DNA of 64,000 bases from Algoriphagus marinus (GCF_001936475.1 NZ_MSPQ01000003.1:186001-250000), one strand, 5' to 3'. Positions 9,750-19,545 are shown, counted from the first letter of the stretch. The notes: generated by a model not told the origin, from the letters alone. Numbers and translations: made by a program.

Positions 9750-11159
9750 ATGCAAGCAACTTATGATTTTGGCCTGATAGGTCTAGGAGTGATGGGTAGA
9801 AATTTTATTTTGAACGTGGCAGATAATGGTTTTAAGGCTTTTGGCTATGATCTGAATACTGATCAAGTCGCAGCCCTCAAAGCTGAGGGAAATCCAGATC
9901 AGGTAGATGCGACTTCAGATATTGTGACTTTTACCCAATCACTTAGCTTGCCTCGAAAAATCATGCTTTTGGTGCCTGCCGGCAAAATAGTAGATCAGGT
10001 GATAGAAAGTCTGCTTCCACACTTGGATAAAGATGATATTATCATCGATGGAGGAAATTCATTTTTTACGGATACGGATCGGAGAGAGGAATACCTTAAG
10101 GAAAAAGGCATTCACTTTTTCGGATCTGGAGTTTCGGGCGGAGCGAAAGGTGCGAGAAAAGGGCCAAGTATTATGCCTGGAGGAAATAAGGAGGCATACC
10201 AGCATGTCAAGCCAATCTTTGAAGCAGTTTCTACCAAGTATAAAGGCGAGCCTTGCGTGGCTTATTTGGGCCCTAAGTCTGCGGGAAATTATGTGAAAAT
10301 GGTGCACAATGGAATCGAATATTCCATGATGCAGTTGACTTCGGAGATTTATGATTTGTTGAAAAAGTCGGTAGGCTTATCCAATTCAGAACTTCATGAA
10401 GTTTATTCCACTTGGAATTCGGGCCGACTCCAATCATTTTTGGTGGAGATTACTGCAGAGATTTTCACTCAAAAAGATACGCTGACAGGTGGCGATTTGG
10501 TGGATCTGATTTTGGATAAAGCCAAGCAAAAGGGAACTGGAAAATGGACTTCTCAAAATGCAATGGATTTGGGAATTCCAGTGCCGACCATTGATATGGC
10601 GGTAAGTATGCGGGAAATTTCTGCTTTGAAAGAGGAGCGAGTGTTAGCTGATCAATTGTATTCAAGACCTACTCCTTTACCCATTTCAAAAGCAGAAATG
10701 ATCGCTCAGGCAGAGCAGGCCTTGTATTTTTCTTTTATTATTTCTTATTCGCAGGGTCTTCATCAGCTGGCTGATGCTTCGAGAGAGTATGGCTATGAAT
10801 TGGATATGGCGGTGATTGCCAAGATCTGGCGTGCTGGCTGTATCATCCGAGCGGGATTGCTGGCAGATATTGCGGATGCATTTACAGCAAAGCCTGATTT
10901 GGCAAACCTGTTGCTTTCACCAGCTTTTGTGGGAAAAGTTCAGGACACACTACCAGCCGTTAGGAGTTTGGTTGCTTATGCAGCACAAAGTGGCATTCCG
11001 GTGCCAGGTCTTGCATCAGCCTTAAGTTATTTTGATGCCTATACTTCTTCCAATCTTCCGCTTAATCTGATTCAAGCGCAACGTGATCACTTTGGATCGC
11101 ATACTTACGAGCGAATAGATCGAGAAGGGATTTTCCATACTGAATGGGGAGATCAGTAG
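9750..11159 (+). CDS. gnd: 6-phosphogluconate dehydrogenase, decarboxylating
   Basis: Converts 6-phosphogluconate to ribulose-5-phosphate and CO2 with NAD(P). It has 469 residues from the ATG at 9750. An in-frame TTG at 9738 would only add four residues. Motifs are GLIGLGVMGRNFILNVADNG (coenzyme), GSGVSGGAKGARKGPSIMPG, KMVHNGIEYSMMQL (catalytic Lys and substrate binding) and GTGKWTSQNA. It completes the oxidative pentose phosphate set with zwf and pgl. Confidence 0.96.
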   Translation: MQATYDFGLIGLGVMGRNFILNVADNGFKAFGYDLNTDQVAALKAEGNPDQVDATSDIVTFTQSLSLPRKIMLLVPAGKIVDQVIESLLPHLDKDDIIIDGGNSFFTDTDRREEYLKEKGIHFFGSGVSGGAKGARKGPSIMPGGNKEAYQHVKPIFEAVSTKYKGEPCVAYLGPKSAGNYVKMVHNGIEYSMMQLTSEIYDLLKKSVGLSNSELHEVYSTWNSGRLQSFLVEITAEIFTQKDTLTGGDLVDLILDKAKQKGTGKWTSQNAMDLGIPVPTIDMAVSMREISALKEERVLADQLYSRPTPLPISKAEMIAQAEQALYFSFIISYSQGLHQLADASREYGYELDMAVIAKIWRAGCIIRAGLLADIADAFTAKPDLANLLLSPAFVGKVQDTLPAVRSLVAYAAQSGIPVPGLASALSYFDAYTSSNLPLNLIQAQRDHFGSHTYERIDREGIFHTEWGDQ

Positions 11160-11188
11160 GCAGTTTGCAGTGGGCAGTAAACAGTATC

Positions 11189-11219
11189 AACCTTTGAGGT
11201 TTTTCTAACCTCGAAGGTT
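11189..11219 (+). terminator. Hairpin after gnd (AACCTTTGAGGTT / AACCTCGAAGGTT)
   Basis: A 13-bp stem with one G-U pair and a 5-nt loop, followed by TTTAATTC. It is the probable gnd terminator. The arm resembles the AACCTTCGAGGT arm of the hairpin downstream of htpG (41498-41534), so it may belong to a dispersed repeat family. Confidence 0.6.
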
Positions 11220-11372
11220 TTAATTCAGTAAACCGTAGGCAGGATTGATTTCTAAGAAATCAGAATCCAAAAAAGGAAATGGAGAAGATGTCCTAGAGGA
11301 TTTATGATTTTTTTTCAGGCTGCAAAATTCAGACTTGGAATGAGCAAACTAACTTGGGAAAGCTCTCTCGAA

Positions 11373-11957
11373 TTAGTCCTTCGGTTTTTTAGGATACCTA
11401 TTGCCTGTTCGCTTTCCTTCCTTGTATATGACCGTTCCTTCCCAGGATTCATCCCAATTGTAAAAGTTGAATTCGCCGGAAAAACTGGCCGGAATATTCA
11501 GATAACTCACTTCAAAAAAGTTAGTACGGTTGAATACATGTGCTGGATCAGCTGAGTATACCTTTAAAAAATAGGGGACGTAGGTCTCTGGACCATTTTT
11601 GACTAGAATTAAGGAAGTTCTGATCGATTTTGGTGGAGGATTGTTTCCACTTACTCCGAATACCATTCCTTTTGGGTAATGGACAGGTACTTCGATGACA
11701 GTTCTGTTTTTGGGATCCGTTAATTTAACAGCCTCATTCCAGATGATTTCTCTAGTTAAAAATTTTGGATCGAGTGATTCTGATTTAGTTTCCATCGCCT
11801 TTGCATCCAATCGATTTTGATTTTGTTGGATCCATTGCCTTGCAGCGACTATCTCAGGTTCTAATTTATTAATCTCAGGGCTAAGTACGTCTTTGATGCA
11901 AGCGGTACAGAGTAGAAATAAAAAGCTTAAATAAAATACGGGGGATATTAGCCTCAT
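11373..11957 (-). CDS. Hypothetical lipoprotein
   Basis: 194 residues. The N-terminus is a lipoprotein signal: a hydrophobic stretch (about 5-17) ending in CTAC, with Cys20 the likely lipidated residue. The mature part is soluble and shows no domain I recognise. It ends in a basic tail (GKRTGNRYPKKPKD). It stands alone, convergent with gnd. Function unknown. Confidence 0.75.
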   Translation of the reverse strand: MRLISPVFYLSFLFLLCTACIKDVLSPEINKLEPEIVAARQWIQQNQNRLDAKAMETKSESLDPKFLTREIIWNEAVKLTDPKNRTVIEVPVHYPKGMVFGVSGNNPPPKSIRTSLILVKNGPETYVPYFLKVYSADPAHVFNRTNFFEVSYLNIPASFSGEFNFYNWDESWEGTVIYKEGKRTGNRYPKKPKD

Positions 11958-12021
11958 CGATAAAATGTTTTGGCTAATAAGGGAATATTAGTTTTGGATT
12001 ACAAGAAAACTAAAAGATAAT

Positions 12022-12525
12022 TTAACCGACTTTTAATTTTAACTCGCCTTGACGCTTGATTACTTTCAATTCAAAAAACTGGTTGATAAAAGCTTTGCAG
12101 TGATTTTCAGCCCATTCGGCACGGCTTTCGGTATCATAAAGCAAGGTCATTCGGAGCATGGTTTTTACATATTGCTCATTTTTTCCTAGCTCTTTGATCC
12201 AAGTAATACATGCTGCTTCCCAATCTTCTTTAAACTTATCAAAATGGTTTTTCCCGTCAAAAAGTATCTCCAATTGATTGTCTCCGTGCTTATAGCGATA
12301 AACGCCGCAAAGTTGTCGATAAATGATTTTAACTCTATCAACAGGAAACTCGAACGTATTAAGGATGTTGACGTAAGTCTCGTCCATCAGGAGAAGCGGA
12401 TTATATAAATAAGTGTAAGACCGCTTTAACTCATAGATCATCTGATCGATCAACTCATCTTCAAGTACAAACTGCGCTTGTCTGAGGATATAGTTTTTAT
12501 CAAGAGGGAAGATTTTTTCGATCAT
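12022..12525 (-). CDS. Hypothetical protein, soluble
   Basis: 167 residues from the ATG at 12525 (MIEKIFPLDKNY). An in-frame TTG at 12546 would add seven residues but overlaps the likely promoter box at 12544-12551. There is no signal peptide or membrane segment. The composition is rich in aromatic and charged residues, predicted mostly helical. I recognise no family. The next gene upstream (12632-13195) has the same direction, 106 bp away. Confidence 0.75.
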   Translation of the reverse strand: MIEKIFPLDKNYILRQAQFVLEDELIDQMIYELKRSYTYLYNPLLLMDETYVNILNTFEFPVDRVKIIYRQLCGVYRYKHGDNQLEILFDGKNHFDKFKEDWEAACITWIKELGKNEQYVKTMLRMTLLYDTESRAEWAENHCKAFINQFFELKVIKRQGELKLKVG

Positions 12526-12543
12526 TTTAAAAAGATTGACTTG

Positions 12544-12551
12544 CAAAAATA
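12544..12551 (-). promoter_or_regulatory. -7 element TATTTTTG (minus strand)
   Basis: Reverse complement of CAAAAATA. It matches TAnnTTTG, 18 nt before the ATG at 12525, and supports that start over the upstream TTG. Confidence 0.45.
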
Positions 12552-12631
12552 CAAAACTTATCTTTTTACCACCTCTTTTTGAAAGTTTTATTAGTTTTTA
12601 TTTGGTTGAAGATTAAAAAAAACTCCGTCAA

Positions 12632-13195
12632 TTACCAGTCCGAACTTCCTTTGGGAACATATGCAGCCATCTGATCAAGAAGTTCTACTGGATCATCAGA
12701 TACAATCAAAAGTCCTTCTTGCTCTGGATAGAGAAATCCTTGTTCCATTCCGTGATTTAAGAAATCAATCAATTTATCGTAATACCCATTCACATTATAT
12801 AAGGCCAAGGGTTTTTGAATATAGTGAAGTTGGTTTAAGGTCATGATCTCAAAAAGCTCCTCTAAAGTCCCAATTCCACCCGGCATAGCTATAAAACCAT
12901 CCCCTTGCTCCGCCATCAGCCATTTTCGATCGCGCATGGTCTCCACGATAATCAATTCAGTACAGCCACGGTGAGCTACTTCCCGATCGACAAGTTTTTG
13001 AGGAATTATGCCAACTACTTCTTTGCCTCCAGCAAGCATTTCATCTGCGATCACGCCCATGAGCCCCACTCTTCCCGCACCATAAATGAGGGTTTTGTCC
13101 CTTTTAATCATTTCTTGAGCTAATGCTCGTGCAGCTGATTCGAAAATGGGCGAATTTCCTTTTCGTGAGCCGCAGTAAACTGTGATTTTTTTCAT
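12632..13195 (-). CDS. LOG family protein (TIGR00730 Rossmann fold; nucleotide 5'-monophosphate phosphoribohydrolase type)
   Basis: 187 residues. The family signature PGGIGTLEE is at about 105-113 and the preceding MRDRK at 87-91. The N-terminal GSRKGNSP and YGAGRVGLMG form the nucleotide-binding fold. Characterised relatives release the base from (cytokinin) nucleoside monophosphates, and in bacteria many act on AMP or related nucleotides. It lies back to back with rdgB, a nucleotide house-cleaning enzyme. The true substrate is unknown. Confidence 0.9.
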   Translation of the reverse strand: MKKITVYCGSRKGNSPIFESAARALAQEMIKRDKTLIYGAGRVGLMGVIADEMLAGGKEVVGIIPQKLVDREVAHRGCTELIIVETMRDRKWLMAEQGDGFIAMPGGIGTLEELFEIMTLNQLHYIQKPLALYNVNGYYDKLIDFLNHGMEQGFLYPEQEGLLIVSDDPVELLDQMAAYVPKGSSDW

Positions 13196-13318
13196 TTTCC
13201 TAAAATTAAATTCGAAAATAGCGGAATCTCTCGCTTGGACAAAGGATTTAGTAAAGCCTTAATTTGAATTGAGAAGAACCAAAACGGCATAAATTGGAAA
13301 GAGCCAATGATAAAATTC

Positions 13319-13326
13319 TATTTTTG
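13319..13326 (+). promoter_or_regulatory. rdgB: -7 element TATTTTTG before rdgB
   Basis: TAnnTTTG match with 4 nt between it and the ATG at 13331. It lies inside the longer open frame that begins at 13307 and so argues for the later start. Confidence 0.5.
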
Positions 13327-13330
13327 CCCA

Positions 13331-13906
13331 ATGAAAATCTGCTTTGCCACAAATAATCAAAAGAAAATCGAGGAAGTGAAAGCCGCCCTTGGGTCTAAAT
13401 TTCAAATTGTTTCTCTCGAAGCAATCGGATGCCATGAAGAGTTGCCAGAGACAGGAAATACACTCGAGTTCAATGCCTTTCAAAAGGCAAGATATGTCAA
13501 GGAAAACTATGGTGTAGACTGCTTTGCGGATGATACGGGTCTGGAAGTAAATGCCCTTGGAGGTGATCCAGGGGTGTTTTCTGGTAGGTACGCTGGCGAG
13601 CCCCGCTCAGATGAGCGAAATATTGATAAGCTCTTGACAAGTCTTGGAAACGAAACAGATCGCACAGCTCAATTCCGAACTGTAATCGCATTGATTTTAG
13701 AAGGGAAGGAGTATCAGTTTGAAGGAATTGCAAAAGGAGAAATTCTTTTTGAAAGAACTGGTAATGGAGGATTCGGGTATGATCCTGTTTTCAGACCTGA
13801 TGGATTTACAAAGTCCTTTGCAGAGTTGACTCTAGATGAAAAAAATCAAATCAGTCATCGAGGGAAGGCGGTAAAATTGCTAATTGATTTTCTGAGCAAT
13901 AGATAA
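13331..13906 (+). CDS. rdgB: Non-canonical purine NTP pyrophosphatase (RdgB/HAM1)
   Basis: Hydrolyses ITP, dITP and XTP to keep deaminated purines out of nucleic acids. It has 191 residues. Motifs are ATNNQKKIEEVKAAL at the N-terminus, FADDTGLEVNALGGDPGVFS (metal and substrate site), GNGGFGYDPVF and SHRGKAV. The start MKICFATNNQ matches the family. An upstream in-frame ATG at 13307 adds eight residues that would be encoded by the promoter box. The gene is followed by udk after 37 nt. Confidence 0.95.
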   Translation: MKICFATNNQKKIEEVKAALGSKFQIVSLEAIGCHEELPETGNTLEFNAFQKARYVKENYGVDCFADDTGLEVNALGGDPGVFSGRYAGEPRSDERNIDKLLTSLGNETDRTAQFRTVIALILEGKEYQFEGIAKGEILFERTGNGGFGYDPVFRPDGFTKSFAELTLDEKNQISHRGKAVKLLIDFLSNR

Positions 13907-13931
13907 TTCTGAAAAACGAAATGGAATAATA

Positions 13932-13939
13932 TAACTTTG
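13932..13939 (+). promoter_or_regulatory. udk: -7 element TAACTTTG before udk
   Basis: TAnnTTTG match, 4 nt before the udk ATG at 13944. It suggests udk has its own nearly leaderless transcript rather than depending on rdgB readthrough. Confidence 0.5.
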
Positions 13940-13943
13940 TCCC

Positions 13944-14564
13944 ATGCAAAAGCCATTTATCGTCGGGATCACAGGGGGATCTGCTTCAGGGAAGACTTTA
14001 TTTTTAGAACGCCTCTTGCGCACATTTGAACCTGGAGAAGTTTGTCTGATTTCTCAAGATAACTATTACAAGCCTAGGCATATGCAGCCGATTGATTCCA
14101 AAGGGATTCATAATTTTGATACTCCGCATAGTATTGATTTTGAACAGTACGCTGCTGACATTCGAAAAATTCAAGCTGGTGAGACTGTAGAACGCGAAGA
14201 ATACACTTTCAACAACGCTGCGAAAAAGCCAAAGATGCTGAAATTTGTTTCTTCCCCAGTGGTGGTAGTCGAAGGGATCTTTGTGCTTTATTATCCTGAG
14301 CTTGCCGACTTATTAGACTTGAAGATCTTTATAGATGCTAAGGATCACATTAAACTTAAGCGTAGAATCATCCGAGACAAAGTAGAGCGTGGCTATGATT
14401 TGGATGATGTCCTTTATCGCTATGAGATGCATGTGATGCCGACTTATGAAAAGTACATCAAGCCTTTTAAAAATGAAGCGGATCTAATCGTTCCAAACAA
14501 TCATAGCTTTGACAAGGCATTGGATGTAATCCGGACCTATCTCCTTTCGAGATCAGGCAAGTAA
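13944..14564 (+). CDS. udk: Uridine kinase
   Basis: Phosphorylates uridine and cytidine for pyrimidine salvage. It has 206 residues. The P-loop GGSASGKT is at 11-18, the nucleoside-binding block is SQDNYYKPRHMQPIDSKG with NFDTPHSIDF, and RRIIRD is in the lid region. It follows rdgB and precedes a small membrane protein, each with its own apparent promoter. Confidence 0.94.
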   Translation: MQKPFIVGITGGSASGKTLFLERLLRTFEPGEVCLISQDNYYKPRHMQPIDSKGIHNFDTPHSIDFEQYAADIRKIQAGETVEREEYTFNNAAKKPKMLKFVSSPVVVVEGIFVLYYPELADLLDLKIFIDAKDHIKLKRRIIRDKVERGYDLDDVLYRYEMHVMPTYEKYIKPFKNEADLIVPNNHSFDKALDVIRTYLLSRSGK

Positions 14565-14608
14565 GTCGAAAAAAATCGCTACACTATTCCGATTTTTCAT
14601 TTATTGGC

Positions 14609-14616
14609 TATATTTG
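14609..14616 (+). promoter_or_regulatory. -7 element TATATTTG before the 116-residue gene
   Basis: TAnnTTTG match, 6 nt before the ATG at 14623. Confidence 0.5.
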
Positions 14617-14622
14617 CGACCC

Positions 14623-14973
14623 ATGAAGCAATCCAAACAAAATAGCAGATTGATCCAACAGCGCATTACGGTGATGCTGGCGATGCTGTTTTGTATGTTT
14701 ATTTCCAGCGTTGAATATATACCCGGGAATGAATCTACTGTAAAAGTTGAGAAGCAGGAGTCTTCAAATTCTCAGGATCAGACTTTTTTAGATGTTGCTG
14801 TTGATGCTGTAGTGCCATTTGTGGTGCACGTATCTCAGAGCACTTTATATTTAATCTATGAAATTGTCCGATTTAAAGGGACAACATTCATTACCGAATC
14901 TACTTCCATTTTTCAACCAAACCAGTTGGTAGAGATCCTTTTTGAACGGATCATTTCTACCAAAGGTCCCTGA
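14623..14973 (+). CDS. Hypothetical protein with N-terminal hydrophobic segment
   Basis: 116 residues from the ATG at 14623 (MKQSKQNSRL). A single hydrophobic stretch (about 14-28) follows a basic N-terminus, so the protein is probably anchored or exported. The remainder is short and polar with a moderately hydrophobic middle. A promoter box directly upstream supports expression. The gene sits between udk and secDF. I recognise no family. Confidence 0.65.
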   Translation: MKQSKQNSRLIQQRITVMLAMLFCMFISSVEYIPGNESTVKVEKQESSNSQDQTFLDVAVDAVVPFVVHVSQSTLYLIYEIVRFKGTTFITESTSIFQPNQLVEILFERIISTKGP

Positions 14974-15066
14974 TTCCCCATTCTTTTTAACTGGAATTAC
15001 CTTGTCAGTTGCCTTCCGGTGATTGACTCAAAATCTGTATTTACAATCAATTAATATCTATTTCTC

Positions 15067-18030
15067 ATGCAAAACAAAGGTGTCATTGTGTTTTTGACAG
15101 TGATTGTTACAGCGCTTTGTCTGTACTATCTGTCATTCACATTTGTATCAAATGGCGTTCAGGAAAAAGCAACAAACTATGCTTCTGACGCATCCGGCAA
15201 TATCGATTTTGCCAAAAGACAAGGTTATTTAGACTCCGTATGGAGACAGCCTGTTTATAATTTTCTAGGAGCAGATTTCACTTATCAGGAAGTTAAAGAA
15301 ACTGAGCTCGGACTTGGTCTTGACCTTCAGGGTGGAATGCACGTAACTTTGGCAGTTTCTCCTGTAGAGATTGTAAAAGGAATCGCTGGCAATCCTAAGG
15401 ACGAAGCATTCAACAAATCGGTAGAAGAAGCTCGCGAAGAGGCTAAAACATCTACAGCAAAGTATGTGGATCTATTCTATGCTGCTTGGCAACGAAACAG
15501 TACCGGCAAAAATCTAAGCACTATTTTCGCTACAGCAGCAAATAGGGGAAGAATCTCTTTGGAGTCTTCAGACGCTGAAATCCTAGACATCATCGATACT
15601 GAGATAGAGAATGCGATTGAGCGTTCTTTCAATATCTTGAGAACTCGTATCGATAGATTTGGAACATCTCAACCAAACATTCAGCGAATCCAAGGTTCAG
15701 GTCGTATTCAAATCGAACTTCCTGGAGTCGACAACCAAGAGCGAGTAAGAAACCTACTTCAAGGAGTGGCGAAGCTTCAATTTTGGGAAGTTGCCGAGGC
15801 GAATGAAATTGGCGGAGCATTGGAGCTTATCAATTCTTCTTGGGTAGCTGACAATAAATCTAATCCTGTAGCGGAAGACACGGTTTCTACCGAAGGACTC
15901 TCTGAGGAAGATTCTTTGAGAAATGCCCTTGAGAAGCAATTGGCTGAGATTGATCCTCTGAATCCAAATAGTAATACTTCTCCACTCTTCGCACTTTTGA
16001 AGCCAAACTTTGGCTTGGCTTATGATGTCAGAGATACTTTGACGATCAATAGAATCTTAAAAAATGAGCAGTATAAGTCGCTTCTTCCTAGAGACATCAA
16101 ATTGCTTTGGGGAGTAAAACCAGTCGACACAGGTGATGGAACAGAGACTTTGGAGCTATTTGCTATCAAAGCAACCAAAGGATCTGATCAGGCGCCACTC
16201 GAGGGAGACGTAGTGACCGATGCCCGTCAGGTCTTAGATCAGACATCAAGACCTGCAGTATCTATGCAGATGAATGCTGAAGGCGCTAGAAAGTGGAGAA
16301 AATTAACTGCTGAGAATATCGGTAGAAGAATCGCAGTAGTATTGGATGACTATGTGTATACCGCACCTGTTGTAAACGGTGAGATCCCAACTGGTCAATC
16401 TGAAATCTCAGGTAACTTCTCTCTTCAGGAAGCGCAGGATTTGGCGAATATCTTGAAGTCAGGTTCACTTCCTGCTCCAACTCAGATCGTTGAAGAAAGC
16501 ATCATTGGTCCAACTTTGGGTAAGGAAGCTTTGAATCAAGGTTTGATTTCTATGGTATCGGGATTGTTGATCGTGGTATTATTCATGGTTGCATATTATG
16601 CTAAAGGCGGTTTTGTAGCGATTGCTGCATTGGTTTTCAACATTTTCTTTATCCTTGGAATTCTTGCACAGCTTGGTGCAGCATTGACTTTGCCAGGTAT
16701 CGCAGGTATCGTGCTGACGATTGGTATGTCGATTGATGCGAACGTCCTGATTTTTGAACGAATCAAAGAAGAACTTCGCAATGGAGTTGGTTTACTAGGA
16801 GCGATCAATGCAGGTTATGACAAAGCATTCTCAGCAATTCTTGATTCGAACGTGACCACGTTCTTGACCGGTGCGATTCTTTATGCTTTAGGTCAAGGGC
16901 CTGTGAAAGGATTTGCGATCGTATTGATGATCGGTATTGCTTCATCTTTCTTCTCATCTGTGTTTATCACTCGAGTGATTGTATCCTGGATGAGTAAAAA
17001 AGGTGATAAAAGCTCAATTAGCTTTGCCACACCATTTGCTAAGAATGCACTTTCATCTCTTAATATTGACTTCTTAGGTAAGCGAAAAGTAGCTTATTTG
17101 ATTTCCACTGGAATCATTGTAGTAGGTCTTGCAATAGCCGCTATTTCAGGACTCAAGTTTGGTGTAGACTTCACAGGAGGCCGTTCCTACATTGTTGCTT
17201 TTGCTGAGCCTTTAGCAGCTTCTGAGTTGAAGACAGGCTTGGATGGTGAATTTGGTGGTTCGGTAGAAGTGAAAACCTACGGTGCAACAAACGTTCTGAA
17301 AGTGACCACTTCATACTTGGTTAATGAGGACGATGCAGAATCAAATAATGAAGTTGAGTCTAAAGTAAAAGAAGGAATCGCCGCAGTAACTGGTTTGACC
17401 TTTACAGATAATGCTGAAACTCTTTCTTCAGGTCAATTTGCAATCACAGGTTCATCCAAAGTGGGTGCAACTGTAGCAGATGATATCAAGGCTTCATCAG
17501 CAGAAGCAATGATCGTTGCCTTGGTTGCGATCTTCCTTTATATTCTATTGAGATTCCGTAAGTGGCAGTTCTCTTTGGCTTCTATTATCGCATTGATTCA
17601 CGATACCTTATTTGTGATTGCAGCATTTGCGATTGCAAGTGCATTTGGAGCGACATTCGAGATCGATCAGGTATTTATTGCAGCGGTATTGACCGTGATT
17701 GGTTATTCGATCAATGATACTGTAATTGTATTTGACCGTATCCGTGAAAATATCGAGAATAGAGGAACTCATAAGCTTGTAAAAGTATTCAACGATGCAA
17801 TCAATCAGACTTTGGGTAGAACTTTGATTACTTCATTCACGACTTTGATCGTAGTGATTGTTCTATTAGTGTTTGGTGGAGAGGTGCTTCGTGGATTCTC
17901 GTTTGCATTGTTTATCGGTATTCTTGTAGGTACTTATTCTTCAGTATTCATAGCTACGCCAATCGTAGTGGATTTGATGAAAAGAGAAATTGATCAGGAA
18001 GGGGCTAAAGAATCTAAGAAAATAGCCTAA
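15067..18030 (+). CDS. secDF: Fused protein translocase subunit SecDF
   Basis: Proton-driven accessory component of the Sec translocon that pulls exported proteins across the inner membrane. It has 987 residues, with SecD and SecF fused as is usual in Bacteroidota. The N-terminal helix is followed by the SecD motif LGLGLDLQGGMHV (about 81-93), a long periplasmic domain and six helices around residues 480-650. The SecF half begins near 670 with GVDFTGGRSY at about 699-708 and ends with a second six-helix bundle. A terminator follows at 18051-18080. Confidence 0.96.
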   Translation: MQNKGVIVFLTVIVTALCLYYLSFTFVSNGVQEKATNYASDASGNIDFAKRQGYLDSVWRQPVYNFLGADFTYQEVKETELGLGLDLQGGMHVTLAVSPVEIVKGIAGNPKDEAFNKSVEEAREEAKTSTAKYVDLFYAAWQRNSTGKNLSTIFATAANRGRISLESSDAEILDIIDTEIENAIERSFNILRTRIDRFGTSQPNIQRIQGSGRIQIELPGVDNQERVRNLLQGVAKLQFWEVAEANEIGGALELINSSWVADNKSNPVAEDTVSTEGLSEEDSLRNALEKQLAEIDPLNPNSNTSPLFALLKPNFGLAYDVRDTLTINRILKNEQYKSLLPRDIKLLWGVKPVDTGDGTETLELFAIKATKGSDQAPLEGDVVTDARQVLDQTSRPAVSMQMNAEGARKWRKLTAENIGRRIAVVLDDYVYTAPVVNGEIPTGQSEISGNFSLQEAQDLANILKSGSLPAPTQIVEESIIGPTLGKEALNQGLISMVSGLLIVVLFMVAYYAKGGFVAIAALVFNIFFILGILAQLGAALTLPGIAGIVLTIGMSIDANVLIFERIKEELRNGVGLLGAINAGYDKAFSAILDSNVTTFLTGAILYALGQGPVKGFAIVLMIGIASSFFSSVFITRVIVSWMSKKGDKSSISFATPFAKNALSSLNIDFLGKRKVAYLISTGIIVVGLAIAAISGLKFGVDFTGGRSYIVAFAEPLAASELKTGLDGEFGGSVEVKTYGATNVLKVTTSYLVNEDDAESNNEVESKVKEGIAAVTGLTFTDNAETLSSGQFAITGSSKVGATVADDIKASSAEAMIVALVAIFLYILLRFRKWQFSLASIIALIHDTLFVIAAFAIASAFGATFEIDQVFIAAVLTVIGYSINDTVIVFDRIRENIENRGTHKLVKVFNDAINQTLGRTLITSFTTLIVVIVLLVFGGEVLRGFSFALFIGILVGTYSSVFIATPIVVDLMKREIDQEGAKESKKIA

Positions 18031-18050
18031 TAAAAATTCTAATTATTAAA

Positions 18051-18080
18051 AAGGAGCGGGAGTAATCTCGCTCCTTTTTT
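18051..18080 (+). terminator. Terminator after secDF
   Basis: Stem AAGGAGCG (18051-18058) with CGCTCCTT (18069-18076), followed by a T run. Confidence 0.88.
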
Positions 18081-18166
18081 ATTGACCAAATGGGAAAAAA
18101 TACCTTAACTTTTAGCCTTAGTTTCTAGGGCTAAATTGATTTAACACTTAACAACAAAATTTTTAC

Positions 18167-18568
18167 ATGAAAATTTCAAAAGAGGACTTCGAGAGCATGA
18201 AGCTCAAGTATGACAAAGAAGTTAAAAAAGGCGAGCCTGCCAAAGGCAAAAGTGGAAAGGATAAAATCGATCAAACAAACTGGATTTTTTTTGATAGAGA
18301 AACTTTAGAACGCCTATTGGCAAAAGCGGATAAAGACCCTAAAATAGGAGGAATCCAATTTTATTTTACTGAGTATACTGAAGAAGTCGCTTCTAAATAC
18401 TACCCAAATGATGCGGACAAGCTTACAGGGGCATTAACGCTAGTTATGAGACCAGCGAACCTCAAAGAAGGTCAAGATTCCGCGGAAATATTGGAAACTG
18501 AAGATGATTATGAGAACCGTGGCACTATGTGCCCTCCATTCTGCAAACCAGAACCCACTAATTCTTAA
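18167..18568 (+). CDS. Unknown soluble protein with C-terminal CPPFC motif (module copy 1)
   Basis: 133 residues with no signal peptide. A lysine-rich N-terminus (KEDFESMKLKYDKEVKKG) leads into a compact region (WIFFDRETLE, GGIQFYFTEYTEE, LTLVMRPANL), and the last 15 residues hold CPPFC. It is closely similar over its whole length to the protein at 19546-19944, so this is a tandem duplication. A seven-helix membrane protein follows after 2 nt. I recognise no family. The CPxxC tail could bind a metal or be a redox pair, but that is only inference. Confidence 0.82.
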   Translation: MKISKEDFESMKLKYDKEVKKGEPAKGKSGKDKIDQTNWIFFDRETLERLLAKADKDPKIGGIQFYFTEYTEEVASKYYPNDADKLTGALTLVMRPANLKEGQDSAEILETEDDYENRGTMCPPFCKPEPTNS

Positions 18569-18570
18569 AA

Positions 18571-19341
18571 ATGCAGGATAAACTCTGGGTTGAATTTGGA
18601 GGTTGGTATCTGGTCTCAATTGACATCTTGTTAATAATTGGGATCTTCTATTTTCTAAAATTACCCAAGGAAAAAAAAGCTAATAGCTTCTATTGGCTTC
18701 CTTTTTTTATTTTAGCTTTTACGGTCTTTTACGAGAATTTGGGTGGCTATACAAATTACAACTTCGAGTTTAATAAAGCTGTGAATGCATTCTTGGGTAA
18801 TACTGAATATCCAAGATATAATCTTTGGCTTTTTAATATTACCCATACTCATATAGCTACAATCCTATACCTTTTTTTGATTAGATCTTGGCTGGAACCC
18901 TCTAAAAAGAAATATATCAATTGGATGATAATTTTTTTTGCTGTTGTTGTTCAAGTCTTGCAAATCTCAGGAATTGAACCTATTTACTTAGATCAGCCTA
19001 TCATTTCTACTATTGGAGCAAATATGATCATAATAGGGAGTGGACTTTATTTTATTGGATTGATGAATAACGACCAATATTTGGCTGCTAATCCACTTCG
19101 ATTGCTTTCTTTTTGGCAGATGACATTTATTTTATTCACGTATTCATTGACTTACATTACCTCAGTTTCACTGCTATACATCTATACGTTATACCCACAA
19201 TTAGCCACTTCACTTCATTATATTAATTTGGTCATGGGAGTATTAAACTTAATTATCCTAGTGTTGACTGTTGCCTCCCCTCAACTACCTAAATTATTTG
19301 AAAAAGAACCAGATTACGATTCCAATTTAAATTCAGCTTGA
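18571..19341 (+). CDS. Unknown seven-helix membrane protein (module copy 1)
   Basis: 256 residues with about seven hydrophobic helices and short loops. The conserved loop YENLGGYTNYNFEFNKAVNA and the segment QISGIEPIYL are shared with its paralogue at 19953-20711. It starts 2 nt after the CPxxC protein and so is translated with it. The layout (membrane protein plus soluble partner next to a histidine kinase without a sensor domain) would suit a membrane sensor, but nothing in the sequence proves this. Confidence 0.82.
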   Translation: MQDKLWVEFGGWYLVSIDILLIIGIFYFLKLPKEKKANSFYWLPFFILAFTVFYENLGGYTNYNFEFNKAVNAFLGNTEYPRYNLWLFNITHTHIATILYLFLIRSWLEPSKKKYINWMIIFFAVVVQVLQISGIEPIYLDQPIISTIGANMIIIGSGLYFIGLMNNDQYLAANPLRLLSFWQMTFILFTYSLTYITSVSLLYIYTLYPQLATSLHYINLVMGVLNLIILVLTVASPQLPKLFEKEPDYDSNLNSA

Positions 19342-19545
19342 GGGCAGTAGGTTATAGCACCTTTTCTATCCTAAGATGAAAGCCATCATTTCTACTAATA
19401 AAAATTAATAGATTAAGAATAATAATTGGAATTTTGAAATAACCAGCATCTATATTTTAATATTGCCCCTTAGGTAGAAAACATCTTATCTATTGGCAAA
19501 AAATTAGCTTGAAATCGATTATATGCTATAAAACAGAAAAAAACT